Positions 11,401 to 26,400 are shown, counted from the first letter of the stretch. The stretch: DNA of 64,000 nucleotides from Membranipora membranacea (GCA_914767715.1 OU612070.1:9071501-9135500), one strand, 5' to 3'. Numbers and translations: made by a program. Notes: generated from the letters alone by a model not told the origin.

Positions 11401-14400
11401 TATTACTCAACTCTGATATCAGTAACAATCAGAGGTTCAACAGTGAGACCTTACATAGAGAATATGTGAACCTACATAGATATCTGGAGCAGTATATACT
11501 TCCTATGTGTGTCTCTATAGATGAGGATATCGACTCGGTGGATAAGGTAAAGTACTGTTGCTGCTATAAATTAGTGCTCGTCAAATTGCAAGTATGTATT
11601 TCAATGACTGTGTGAGCATTATATACTTATACATTATATAACTTTATCATTTACTCATTGCTTAATGGTATCATGACAGCATGGACCATAAATGTAACAC
11701 CTTATAACAATGTGCATATCATGCTGTCATTTTACAAATGTGCACCGTCACAACATTAGCACATTTCTGAATCCTCGAGATTTTCAGTCTCAGAACCATA
11801 ATATATCAGCCGTTTCAGGTCATCATAAACATCTCATTTGCTTTCGATTTCATACAGATGTCCACAGTACACCTCCCTGAACACATGAAGACCTCAATAC
11901 TGACACATAAGAGTTGTCTGCACATCCAGTACGCCGCCACTAAGTGTCTGGATATTCTGTGTACAAGTGAAAAGTATGACTCTGTCATTGTTAGTATAGA
12001 CAAACTGTTAGGGATGGTATACAACCCCCCTCAAGACTGGCTGGCTCTTAAAGATTTTGCTCTAATTCAGTGTGCAGCAGAGAGGTATGTGGTTTCATGG
12101 ACTTCCTTCCCATTTGTTGATAATTTATATATGTATCTTACAAACAAACCCTCCATTCTCGTGATGAGACGTAATACATTGCAGACAGGCTGCAATGTAT
12201 TGCATGAATTATTAAGTTTCATCACAAAACTATTTTATCAAGACTAACTGTAATTCAATGCTAATAGATTTCCATAGCTTTTATTTTATATCCATGTTGT
12301 TCAACAAAAAAAAGTATGTCCAAACCATAAACATATATATATATAAAATATGAATATATATATATATATATATGAATAAATCATTGTCCAGGGTTTTTAT
12401 GGGTACAATAGTGGGATATATAATAAATGACACTTTATTGCACAAATGTGTGTATATATATATATCACAGAGTAAGGATAAACAGAGGGGGCACTTCAAT
12501 GATCGTTATAGTGCCTGCGGGTTTTTATCCACTGGGGGAAATTCATCAATCTGGCCACCTGCCAATTTCAGAATATATATAAGTTACAGTGGAGTTTTGT
12601 CATGCAGACATAGCCACCTTTGATAGTTCATAATTCATTCTGTATTTATCCTAAAGACTGATTTCTAACTTTTCTGAAATGCCCAATCTTCGAGCTATAC
12701 ACCATATTATTGTCATTTTTTGCTAGGATACATAGGCTATGAGTAATCCAGGTTTTTAAAATGAGTTTTATCATATAGATTTACATAGGGCTTAGGTCAA
12801 TGCACGGACATTTCCTAATTTTGATGACCAGCCGTCTATCAATTGTCACATGTAAATCTATATGACAAAACTCATTTCATAAACCTGGATTACTCTTAGC
12901 CTATGAATCCTAGCAAAAAATGACAATAATATGGTGTATAGCTTGAAGCTTGGACATTCCAGCAAAGTTGGAAACCAGTCTTTAGGATAAATACAGAATG
13001 GATTATGGCCCATCAAAGGTAGGGATGTCTGCAAGAAAAATGCCATTATAACATATAGAGATAATGAGTTTTTGGCATCCAGCTGTGCACAATTTTCCCC
13101 CAGTGAATCAAAAACCGCAGGCACTATAACTATCATTGAACTGTCCCCTCTCTATATCCTTACTCTGTGATATATATATAGTGGCTATCAGTGTGTAGGG
13201 CAGTCTTTGCATTGGAGTTGGCCGACCATATCAGGCTATTTTATCTACCATTAATTACTATTGGGTTAAGTTAAGGATGCCCAACATGATTATATAAGAG
13301 GATTTAAGACATGATTTTTTTTGTGGGTCATATAAAATGACTCCTTATTTTTGAGTGACACTTAGTTGGGGCCAAATACACACAGATGACACTTAAAAGC
13401 ACAGATTTGAATATATATATATATATATATGTACTGAGTATTTATTGGTTATGGTCCGAACAAAAAATAAGCCGTTGGTTTTATTTGCAGAGTGTCGTCT
13501 GAGTCACTGGCTTGTATAAAACAGCTGTGCTGTGAGAGATTACAGTCACATATAGCTATATCCTGTCTACATAAATCTCGGTGGACTGTAGATAAATGTC
13601 TGCAGATTCTACCCCAGTGTGAGCGGCGACTTGTGGACAGGTATGATGTCTTATGTCTTATCTGCCATCCAATATATATATATAATATTGATATTGATAT
13701 TGGGCCAACCCAGTGTCATCCATTTTCAGTTATTTACCAGTCAGTTAAGGTGCCGTAATTTGATCAATCTGTCTGGAAAGGTGGTAGAGGCATTTCATTG
13801 AAAAAAATTGCCCATTGATAATGGAATGCCACTATCAGCATCCGGGCAATTCTGAGCAATTAAAATAATCAAATACAAACCATTCCATACCATTCAAACC
13901 CTTTAACTGATGGTCAAATGACCAACTTCTTCACGGATTGGATGTAAAGTAAGCCAGTGGATCAATGGAAGTTGAGCTTTGTCATTTTGATTGCGGTCTC
14001 TACTAGTAAACGTATGCTAGGAACAAACTTAGTTCTCAATTTCAAATTCCATACGGGTGTAATTTGCAATTCAACAATAACTGTGTTGAGTTACAAGACT
14101 GTAACAGTTCATACAAAGGGTGCTTATGTGCCTGTTTCTGTTTTTTTTTCTTATTTGTAACTCTCTTTCAGAGGAGACACTTCATTGGTCCCTCACTTAC
14201 AGACAATAGTTGAGAGAATGTCAGTGTTTCACAGGATCATGTTACACGCACAAGCCAAACAGGATATAGAGATAGATGGATGCTCAAGTAATGTAAGTCA
14301 TAACGAATAATCTGAGAATCAACAAATCTGGTGTAAACAAGTAACTCACTACAATTCATAATTATTATTGTGTTTTTCGGAGTTATTTTCTCTTTGAACA

Positions 14401-17400
14401 ATTTCCTTGCTTGACCTGCACATTACATGTGCACTTGACCAAGTTATTGTGGGAATTCCAGTATATTGTATCATGTGTCTGGGGGGTCTTTCAATCAGAA
14501 TGAGCGATGCTTAACTAAAAAAAGTTATCACTATCACATCGCTCAAAATTATCCCTCACTTGGTCTTTCAATTAGACAAAATCGCTCCCAAATCGCTCAC
14601 TCAGAAAGTATATAGTTCTATCAATGACTGAGCGATTTGAAAGCGAGAGCCTAACAGGTATTGCTAGTGAGCGAGCAATCAGATTGTGATTTTTGCTGTT
14701 TCTAATTGAAAGACCCCCCTGATTCTTGAAGCTCATTTATTGACACTTCTCCATAGGTGGTGAAGATTATGTCATCTGGGTGGCAGGACGTTTCTGAAAT
14801 GCTGAACAAAGAGCCCAGCGCTGTGTTCCACCTTCTGTTTGATGCTCAAGAGTTTCTGTTTGCTAAAAAGCTGACTGATATGATTACAGACGTCGACACT
14901 GAGCTAAAAATGGTGAGATAGTAATTCTATGTCTCTGATATAAGTATAGTATCTGCTTATGAAGAATTTTATGCTTTGTTTCAACTCAAAAGTTGAATCT
15001 TGCATCTGTACTCTGTATTGAAATAGGCAACACGATTTTGATTTGACTGTATGAAACGGACATCACATCAATATTTTTCAAGTTGGAATACGTCTATATC
15101 TGAGGACTTCTTTTGTGTTCTTACAGTTAGTCTATGTACGATATGCAGTACGAACCTTGGATACCACTAAAAAGATGACAAAACTTGGCAAGCTATTGTC
15201 TTCTACTCTGAAGACAGACCAAGAATGGACATATATGTTTTGTCTGGAGCTTCTTCATGAGCTGACTAACCCTGACTGTATGCTGACTGTAGTACAGTTT
15301 ATCATGAGTGAAATGATGGAGTCCTTGGACACTCAACGGAAAGAAGGTGTGGAGTTATGCTACACTGGTATCAAGGTAGGGCACTGTATGCTTTTTATTA
15401 TAAAATTCGACAGCAGAAGCGGGAACAACATTTCATCACTTACCATCAACTAGTTTACAGCAAAAGCAAAATTAGGATGATATGACATACATATGAATTA
15501 AGTCAACGACTGTCTGTGAATGACTCATTTATCCAGAGTCAAAATCATAGCTTCCATGATCATAAGCACTGCACCCGTGTTAGGATTTGCTTTGGCAAGC
15601 TGAAAAGGTGTTTTGCCCTCTAGGTTTTCAAGCGTAAGGAACTTCTTCTTGTTCACCATACTGAGCCCCTCCATTAATGCCCAAATGGCTTCCACATTTC
15701 CATCATCTCGCTTAGCCGCCTCATGCACTGGGGTGTTCCCCTGATCATCAATCTGTTCAAGCAGACATGTCAATTTTTCCTCTGATAGTTGTGCTGTAAT
15801 TCTCTTGATGACACTAATCTCATTTGCTGCTGCTGCAAAGTGCAGAGCTGTATATCCATCTGCTGATTTCTTGCTGAGAGTGAACATCAGTTGTTCGACA
15901 CATAGTCCATGCAGTAGCAAACCTATCACCTCAGGGTTTTCATTGAATCCGGCTGCCATGTGCACTGGAGTCCATTTATCTGAATCTGATAACGGCATAG
16001 TGATCAACTCAGTTTTCAATGCTGCATCAAGTCTTTGTATGATGACTTTTGCAACCTCCGCACTACGATGTGTTGATCCAGCAATGCAATGGATTGGTGT
16101 GGAACCATTTTTGTCTCTCTCATGAAGCAATGATATTGTCAATCTTTCATCCAGTGGCTCTATCATCATTTCAACCACTAGAGGATTTTTGTTATGTTCT
16201 GCAGCTAGATGCAGAGGGGTTCTTCCTTCATCATCTCTCATAGCAAGTATAGCCATTCTCTCACGGATATCAACTGGCGTCAATAGGGCTCTCATGACAT
16301 CGTGGCACTCGTTATGTCGTGCTGCTAGATGGGTAGCAGTTGCTGAGCCAACCTTAGGTGTCATTGGCTCAATTTGAGAGCACAGCAATGTCATGGCTTT
16401 ACCAGGCGATAATTCCATAATCACATCGATGAACTGTGCGTCCTGATTTGTCCATGCTGCCAATTGTACAGGAGTAAGTCCAGATGAATGGCGCATGTTG
16501 AGCAATGTGATTCTTTGCTCTGAATCAAATACAGCTAGTGCTCCAGAGAGAAATCTGGTGTGGCCTGTTTTGGCTGCAATGTGCAGTAGGGATGGGTTTC
16601 CATCCTTTGTTGGTGTCAGCATTTCGAATAGTCCAGTTTGGTCGAAATCACGAAGCGATGTTGCCAAAATGATGTCTAATATCTGTGGGTTACGTTCCCC
16701 ATCCATCAGCTTTCTGCTTATATCAGACTTTTCTCCACCTCCAGCTACCATGTATGATGTATTTCCCTCTTCGTTCTTTATTAACATGGAAGCAGCTAGC
16801 TGCAACTTCTCCCACTCGGTACCTCCATCAAGAACTTGGTCTATGAATTGTCCTTTTCCCATCTCTACTGCTGTATGGACCATTGTGTTTCCCCGGTTAT
16901 CTCTTTCAACTATGGTCGTATCGACCTCTTGAAAAATAAATTACATTATATGATTATGATAGAAAAATTGCATTGGGAATAAAATAAGGATGATTGACCT
17001 GACCAGTCTATAAAATAAATTATAGCCATTCATATATGGATGTGTTGATGCGATATGATACAAGAGAAAAACCTGAATGTGTATTGCATTTTTGTTTGCC
17101 AACCTTGACCACTTTCTGTGTCATCTTCAGGATCATTCTGCTGCTCAGGGTCAAGATCCTGCTCATTAGCTATCTCAAGGTCAGATTTCAAGCTAACACT
17201 GTCATGTGTGTGCTTGTCATGCTCTGTAGAAACATCTTTCCCTGTTCCAGGTTCTCCAAGATCACTTCCTATATCAGTTGGCAGATGGGTATGAAGATTT
17301 CTGAGGAAACTCTGGTGGATTTGACCTCTTTGTTGCTGAGCAGTTTGTGTACTACTCGTTGTACTCTGTGACAGTACTTCATCATCTACTGCATCCCTGG

Positions 17401-20400
17401 GTTCACCACTCCCATCTTCAGCTAGCCCTAGAATTGCTCCGCTTTCAGTGCCCAATGGGCCTTGACCAGTTACTCCTGTCCAACCCTGAGTTTCATGGCT
17501 ACTCCATCTGTGTTCATTTTCTGAGGAAGGATCATCATTTTCCCCTAGATCTATTTGGGGTTGAAGGAGATTGCCTGGGCCTTCACTCTCGGAGGGTGTA
17601 GTGGTTTGATTCTCTGCTGCCATGTCAGGGCTGCCTGCTGAGGCAGAAGTTGTGTGATCATCATAGACTAGAACAGTTGAGCTATCTGTGGGTATGTCTG
17701 CACTTTGTATATCGCTGTTTCTGTTATCATCACTCCCTGTGTCTGTGGCCCTTTGTATTGGAATAGCTGGAACCAATGGATCTTGAGCAGCTAGTTCTTC
17801 CTCTGAAATGTTATCTGCATTGCTGTTGGAATTGGCTTGTGCCTCATCTAGACTCTCCATACTTGTTACCTACAAAATTTGGTGGTGAAACCTTGGTGAA
17901 ACACATAGTGTTTTCAGTTATGGGAATGCTCAACTTACCTCACCTGTTATGACTACTTTAAGCATAGACAAATACCATAGACACCTGAGCCATTCATCAC
18001 AGCATGACACCGTGATTTTTCAAGCTTTCCACGGCTTTTAACTGGACCAGTATGGTAGCAGGCCTATCTTTCCAAAGTTTGTTTGAGACCTTATTGATGT
18101 CAAATCAATGCAGCGTGCTGTCCATCCATAGTGTGTTGGCTGGCTAGCTGAATCTTATCTTGATGGTAATGAAGGATAAACTAGCAGGTAAATCGACCCA
18201 TTGTTATAATAATCTATGCCTACAGAGATAGCAACCCATTTATTATGTGTATCATAGCTGAGACTGAACAAGGCAAGCCCAATCATATTGTGGGTTTCAG
18301 TGTAAAAGTTGATACAGTATAACATACCTTTTGTGTTATCCTTATTTGATAGATCTTGACCCAACAAGATTTTGGGGTTTTCTTTTTGTTGGTATGTAAG
18401 TGTTTGTGCAACAATGACTGAAGTTCGTTTCAGCAAAAACTCTTTTTCATGATACATTGCATAGTTCTGGATGTTCATATCACAAAACCTATACTACCGA
18501 AATAGAGGTAACACAGTAAATGCTAAGTTATTTGGAACTCATCCAATCATAGACTGCAGTCTATGATTTATGGTATCAACTTGGCAGAGAGCCAGTATGA
18601 GTTTAGCCACTACTGGAATTCTGTTATCATACCTAACTATCGCTAGATCGGAGGCCACACTGTTGTGACTTGTGAGTCAGTGTATTTACCAAAAGCCCAG
18701 ATAAGGTTGAAGTGCTATCATTGTTTGCATCGGTTCATATCAAAAAGTTTGTTTCCCCCAACAAGAAACCATTGCATAAGCTAACATGTTATCATTAATT
18801 GTGTTAACATTTTAAGTAGTTTGAGTGTATGGATAGTTAGAGCTAGACCCCATTACTCTAATACTCTAACTCTGTACTAGCCTACACAGATGTGGCAATC
18901 GATGCCAAGACCAAGAAAATTTATTACTAAGAACCATCAATTAAACTCTATAGAACTATTAGTGGTTATGGTCATGGTCATGGAGGGATTCTGTCATGCA
19001 CCATAGATATTAGATAATGCTATGCTTACTGATTGTATTGGGATTTTTTGAAAAAAGAAAAATAGCATGACATACCTTTTCCTGGGAATTATTCTGATCA
19101 TAGTAAATTTCGATGTTTGTACAACAAATCACAAATTGATGTCAGAGAGACTGGGCTTAATCTGTGCTCAGATTATTATGCATCCAACATGAATGACTCA
19201 AAATGAAGAGAAAATGATCAATCTTGATGAACCTTGACACAGATAGTTCATTCATAGCTTATTGGATTAGGGCTTTGTTTAGCCAGGGTGAAATAGGCTC
19301 AGTGCTTATTTTTGGGCCACAACATATAGGCTTGTAAGAGGAAGGTGAATGGAAGGAAGAGAGTTAAACAAACGCTCCTTCACAAAGTAGAGGCAGCATT
19401 GATATACTGTTTATCAACTTTCTCTTTGTAGATGCTGATGTGTTTGGAGAGTGATAACAACTCTCAATATAAATCTCTGATATTCTCCCCACTCCTAATG
19501 TTTGAACAGCTTCTTATGAACGCAAAGATCTCATTGGCTGCCCGAGTGCTGCCGATTCTCTGTGGTCACGAGGAGATGTTTGACAGCGGTGAATGTGAAC
19601 TGAAGTTTAGAGAGAATGTAAATGAGCTGCTGGTGAAGTATGCCGAGAAGGCTGTAGATTTTCCTGTACTCTATGTGTCTTCTGATCATACTGGTAAGAT
19701 GGGTCAGCTGTGCTGACTTATAATGATATAGGCTTTATTGCTACATCAATTAATTTAGATCAACTCATCTAATTAGCGCACCCTTGTACAATGTAAGGGT
19801 CGGTAAGCTATTGTCCAAAGAGCTCACCTCCTTTAGCAGCAGACGGGGATTCAAAATCCTAACCACTACACTACCCTGCCTGCCCCTTGACTTGTAGGAT
19901 TGTATGTAGTATACTGTCTAGAGCTGTGGACATGTGGTTGAGCACGGTGTAGAATTTTCAGTTATTGTTTGGCCCAACATGAAGTTGTTATCGGTTCATC
20001 TTGCTAAGTCTGAACTTTTTATGTAATCTCTGACAATGCATTTATTCTTTCTGTTCATGCTTCAAAGTAACGCATATCTTACATCCAACTAACATGGTTT
20101 ATGCTAGTGCTTGAATTTGGCCCTGGTTACTTATTGAGGCAAACCCTTATCATAGTGCTTGATGGAATAGCACTGGATTGAGAGATTGAAACAATATGGA
20201 GAAGGCTCACGATGTACACATATAACAGTGAAAATCTGTTGTTACATCAAAATTTTTATTTCTCTGTGACTTTAGATAGTATGACAGGTAGTTTGTCGCC
20301 CAGACTGCGCTCTGTAAGAACTATGGCTAATTTTGGATCTCCAGCTAACCAAACAGCCAGTCCACTCCAGAAAGCTTTACTAGGATCGTCCCTCAAGCGC

Positions 20401-23400
20401 TATTCAAACATGTCACAGGTGAGAATCATACAGCGTAAAAAGTTAAATGAAGTGTGGTCTAAAACTGTTAACAGTACGATAAGATCTTTGGGTGGAGATA
20501 TTAAAACTTATCTTGCTGTATAATGAGTTGAGTAGGAATCAGCAAGTTCAAATGAAATGTTATTGATAATTGGTATATTAGAACCCAATCTAACAACAGC
20601 AAAAAATCAGATTTGTAAAGAGACGAGATGATATGATCAGGCAAACAAAATAATATAATATGTTGTCAATGGAATGGAGGAGCTCCTGATTTCATCATGT
20701 GGTTACAACATGAGGAAGCAATAACAATATTGAGCACATTATTTTCTTAAATTAACAGTCTCCACTATCTAAGAGGATGAGCCGTATTACCACCGCACCT
20801 GGTAACCTATCTGAAATGGGTGGCGGAGCAGGCACCCCATCACTAGATGTGACTTCATCAACTGATGTTACAGGATCACCCGCTGTCCTAAGCTCTCCGC
20901 TGCCTAAGAAGAAGTTCATGCTGCCTGAGAGAGCACCTCCTAAGGAAGATTGGGTACCTGATGATCAGGCAGAAAGGTGTATGGTCTGTAGATTAGAAAC
21001 ATTTAGTATGGTAAGTAGGGAAACAATGCATGGTTTTAGCTCCATAGGTCGAGGGTCATCTTCAATACTTTTAATCTAGTTAATGTATCATCTGTTTGAT
21101 CATGAAGATCCAAAAATATATTAACAATAGATTCTAATGGATACAGTATATTGTCAGTCATCACAAATTTTCTTGTAGAGTTAAAATAAGAATCTGGTAT
21201 ATATAGCATTAAGTTTTAACGTTTTACCTTTTTTCATAATTTGTACTACAGCCAAGAGGGGCAAAGTGTTCTGCGCTTGAACTCAACTTGTAGATGCCTT
21301 TTCAATATTATAGTTTAATCGGAGGCACCACTGTCGGCGATGTGGTAGGTTGGTGTGCGCCTCTTGTTCGTCTCGTACAGCCCCTGTGGGTGGGCGCTCT
21401 GTACGTGTATGTGATGACTGCTATGACCTAATGTTCAAATCCAGAGAGATCCTCGACCAACAGGAACCTAATGTCAAAAAGCTAAGAGAGAAGTTATCAG
21501 GTACATAAATACTTTTCTTGTGGTGTCACTGAGTATTCTACCCGTAGACAAAACACCCTATTATGAGGAACTACATCTTGTTTGAGTTCGTATTCCACAT
21601 ATTACTAGATTTTGGCAGCATTCTCAACGTTATGATATAGCTGATACATGGAACCTCAAAGATTGTTTTTTGAGTTCCACAAATTTAAAAATATTTACCA
21701 GTTGTTCAGGGTATCAATTGGTTTGCAATGGTAGGGCACTTATACCAAGCTTTACCATCTATATCAATTCAGTAACTTCTAAATGATACATGAAAGGTGA
21801 TGTTTTAGGATGCTAGGAAATTAATTGATCTCAAAAGTTTGCTTTTCATCTGTTGATTTTTTATTTATATATTTATTATCCTCAGTATAACTAAATATCT
21901 CCTTGTTTCAGCAGCAGCGAGTCCTCCGACCACACTAAATACACCATCATATCAGGTGACAGTCGCTCCAGTAGACTTTTCATCACCTGAATGGTGTCTG
22001 ACACCTGAAGACGAACTGAATGGTGAAATTAGAAATGACTTCTTCTATGATCATGTAGGTATTTATAATGCTGACTGCTTATATAATATCTCAACAGAAC
22101 AAAGTTTGAGGATTATTGTCCAGTGTCATTTCGTCTTCAACTACTTTTGATATAGTATAAACAGGGGTACTCTGCACCTTTGTTTTGACCAGACCCAAGT
22201 TCAAATCTGTGGTGACCTCTTTGATACTGACACTGTCTTATATTACCTGTACCTCCTAAACTTCACATCCACATCCCCACACACTGATCAATTGATAACA
22301 CAGATGTGTTTTCCAGGTTGCATTTAACCAGGTAAAATGTGGCTTTAAAGTTGTAACTTAACCTGCTTGGGACGATGTTTACTTAAAAATCATATGGGGG
22401 CCTTCAGTAGCCAATCACTATTCTTTCAGACCTGGAACTCTATGTCATACCTCATCATTTTTTGTGGTTTTCCAATATCTTAGCTGATTGGTCAGCCTCC
22501 AAAGTTCTGAGCTTATCCTTTTTGTCTAGCCTCAATATGAATACTGTATGATCAGTAAGGGTGGGACATATCAGCCTCCCTGATATTTAGCTTTATAATC
22601 TACTGTGTAGTGGGGTTTTGCTCCCTCTTCATCCACTCTGCACAGACCTTGTCTTTGCAAAATATGAGTCGAATTGACTCGCCTAGTCTTAGTTCCAAAA
22701 TTGAGAAAGCGATGAAACACATTATTAGGAGGTACTTGTGGTTATGGTATATCATTTCCTTTTGTGATGGAATGCAGCACCATCGATACTTTACTGCAGA
22801 GATAGTCTGTGTCACAACAATATTCTACTGTAAAAATGCTATACCTCTATACTTACTGACCCTACAATTCCGACTTGAGGGGTTACCTTAGTTAGCTGTG
22901 CAATGTTTTAAAAAACTTAATGAAGTAATACATGGTTCATGGTATCACTTGTATTAGTAAGATAATGATATTATTACTAGATAACTAACTCAGTCTTCTA
23001 AACACTGCTCTGTCTGAGGTTAAAATTCACATAAATAAAACTGATCTAACAGGCGTCAGGTCACACTCACATGTAGAGAGCATGATTGACTAAAGGTCTG
23101 GCTACACACGCCGTATTATCCACAGGATTTGGGAACTTGTAGATAGTCTAGGATTTATCAAGGCCAGGCCATTCATAGCCATGCCCATTACTCTCAATAA
23201 CAATACAACTTGGGTCTGGTTTGCCTTCCTTTTTTTTATTATTCAACTTGAAAGAATTAAACCAATCACTGTTTATTAATTTTATAAAGCCACGCCTCTT
23301 TTACATATAACAATAACTAAGGAATAGCTGGCCGTACTACCGCTGATTACAAACATGTTCGTCAGCTCATCTAGGGCATCTGGAAGATCTAACCTAGGTA

Positions 23401-26400
23401 TCCCATGCCACTGGCCGTACTAAAAGAGCCCCAATCCAATGGAAAACACAGCGTGTGTAGTCGCAGCTTGTGTAGTCACAGCTTAATACTTACACTTGAC
23501 ACAGTAAGGTTGTGTTTACTTCAATCATTTTCAGCATGGGAAAGTTTCGTCACACCAATATGACTCTTTTCAGGGATTCTATTTGGAGTGTACTGCACTA
23601 TCATTTTCATACCTAGAGGCTGGCTTTTAATTTTTTCGAATGCGGCTGTATCAGCTTTATCTTTGGGTTATTTATTCACACCTGTAATGTAGAACTTGCT
23701 TATGTTTTTTTAATTGTTGTACCCCTTTGTGTGAGGAACACTTTATTGGCTTTTAATTCATTAACTAGGACTAATCTTGGTACTCAGGATTAATAAAAAC
23801 TCTGACTAATATGGAAACACAGCAGCATGGCACACAAAGGGGTTTATTTTATGCGAATTGACCCCTCTTGACTATGGAGTGAATGATTTTTTAAAATCAT
23901 TTTATAGGCCTCATTGTGAGATCGTTTGGCCGTTACTCATGGCACTTTTTCATAATACAGGCTCCCAGTGTGTCGCTGTGCACAGACATATTAAAGTTGT
24001 ACGATGACTCCATACAATGTGGTAAACATATGCTGAGTCTGTGTGAGAGACTCTCCCATATTATCAAACCGATCCGGCCTGAGGCAATCAACCAGGAGGT
24101 CGACTACAATCTCGTCATCAGGTGAGCTTTTGTTAGAATAGTCACCAGTCACACCTTTGAATAAAAAATCGAATCCAAATCTGTTTTATCTAAACTAAAA
24201 AGTTGTTTGTCTTTACCCTTTTGTGTGCATATAATAGAATGAGTTGGAAATATTTGAGATGCAATTGAACACTAGTTTAGATCTCTATTAGCCTTAAATT
24301 AAGGGTGTCGTCTCTCTTGACCTCACAAAGAATAGTTAACACATTTTCTGATGGAACTGTAATGACGCCCATCGATTTCTAAGTTGTAAGTTTACTACAC
24401 CTTTCCGAAACTGCAACACCCACAATACTCCTGATTAATTTGCAACCAAATATGTCCATCACACATTCTCATTGTAGCATGATGAAGTTTCTTCTCCTGA
24501 ATGCAAAGCTGTTGTTTATGAGAGAACACTATGCTGATGGGGTGGTGTCATGTGAGACATATTCCAATATAGTCGAGGTTCTCAGTCTATTGCTGTCAGA
24601 TTATTACCTTGACCTACCGACTGTTGAAGAACTCTGTAAACTAGACAACATCAGGTAAAAGAGGTCACTCAGTGTAAGCCTGAAACCATCCTTGAACTTG
24701 GATATGGATAGTTATGTGGTCAAACAACTTGCATGCCATCTGATGGGGAATAGTTTGAGCACAGAAAATAAGTCATAAACACTGTCACATCAGTCCATGA
24801 CTTTGAGCTTGAAATTTCATCTAATAATCTTTATGCAAAGTTGACCGGATGGGGTTTGACAGTTTATGGGACAGCAAAATTGTAGTTTCACTTTAGTGAT
24901 GGTTATATTGCTGTAACTCCTTGGTTATATATGGATTTATTGCAACTATATTATCTTTTGGTTATATTTGTTACCAATTTTGGTTTAAATGTCTTTTAGG
25001 AGATTGAGAGATCGATTAATGGAAGATGAGAGACCGGAATTAGCGATGGAGATATCTACTAAGTTTGCTCTAGAGACTATCGGAATCTGGTCACACTGGG
25101 GTCTGAGCTGTCTAAGAAAGGCTGATTACACGGGAGCGAGAGACAAGTTCTCTAAGTTCATGAAGGTAGAAATAATTTTATTTAATTGGCAAAATTTTGG
25201 ATAAATTGTAACTTGAGATCAAACAGCTCCGTAACTCCTGTTGGAGACTTTGTTAATAATACAAGTTGACTTGTGTAAACGTTTAATGTCTGAATACTGA
25301 TTTGGATAAATTGACTCTCTTTGATTTTGTAAGGATTTTGAAAGCTATAACAAGTTACAGTGCGCATTTTACGTAATGCAATTTCGGCATGCAATATGAA
25401 CAGGTAATTTATGATATAGTTTGATCCATATTCAATCCTATATTATACAGCTCCCGTTATAATTAAGCATTCCCAACACAGCTCTCATATGATTGGCTCA
25501 TTAACGTAAACCGTAAACTCTCTGCTTTTTCCAGCCTCCAATGGACAAGCATTCACCGAGTATAGCGTATAGTTCTGTGTTGAATGACATTATAAGCACA
25601 ATAGAAGGATTTACAGCCCAGACTACAGGTAGCTATACCCAAGTGTCGATCCAGGCTACACTAAATGCTCTAACCTCAAGCAGCCATGATATTGGTAAAA
25701 CTGTAAGTATAAAAAACAACAGTAGTAGTGTAAGTGCGCATTTTCTTTTTATTCTACTAAAATGACAGATATACAGAATGCATGGAACAAAATAAAATAT
25801 TTAGTATGAAAAGCAATGGAACAGCTAGATAGTCCAGGAACTAGAGTGACAACTGACTCACTTTCCTGCCTTAAGGCACCAGGATGTATGAATGAGCCGC
25901 GGTACCGGAGTGGCTGCCCCTCACCCTCCACTGTTGGCCCACAGATGCTCTTCCAGAGACTATTCATGGGATCAGACCAAAACCTTGCCTCGCCTGTTGA
26001 ACAGTTTAATTCTACTGCACAACTGAGACTTCTCACCCAAATTGTTGTTGGATTTAGTCGGTTTTAAAATTGTTTTAAATCTTGTGTCATATTGATGAAG
26101 GTGTTGATTTTGTGTTTGAAAACATTACTAACTTGAGCTATGGGTGACTTTTGTGATGAGAATTAGTCCTAATCAAAGGGGTTGTGAGTCAGGAGTTGTC
26201 CCCAATTATAGGGGGCGCTGAACAGGTGTAGTGTCAATCATTAGGAAGAACATTTATATGTGTTAACAGGTACCATTGCTAGAATGGGATGCAGCACAGC
26301 TTGATGAAAACCAGCAGTATATACAGGAATGTCTCCATTATCTAAAGCTATACGGAAACCATCAGCTTATTATCAACTTTTATCGCAAACATGGATTCTG

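Larger units (their letters stand above)
5494..15375 (+). other. ZFYVE26: ZFYVE26 mapped exons 1-16 (pre-FYVE helical region)
   Basis: Exons: 5494-5570, 6059-6149, 6519-6631, 6901-7032, 7209-7435, 8037-8172, 9013-9206, 9751-9967, 10258-10379, 10902-11024, 11343-11546, 11858-12084, 13491-13640, 14172-14292, 14757-14912, 15127-15375. Exon 5 holds the RSFFVNLHNLVSLHAIIE stretch typical of this family; the rest is alpha-helical solenoid-like sequence without catalytic motifs. Phases were checked at each junction; the third exon was placed by frame because a shorter use of its internal GT breaks the reading frame. The ATG at 5471 reads into exon 1, but it is judged intronic because a polypyrimidine acceptor separates it from the exon. 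Confidence 0.8.

Noticed and set aside
16495-16932. 145-codon + strand frame opposite ANK-A (also 15805-16125)
   Set aside because: Mirror of the ankyrin exon; its sequence follows from the complementary codons of the repeats and has no splice or family support.
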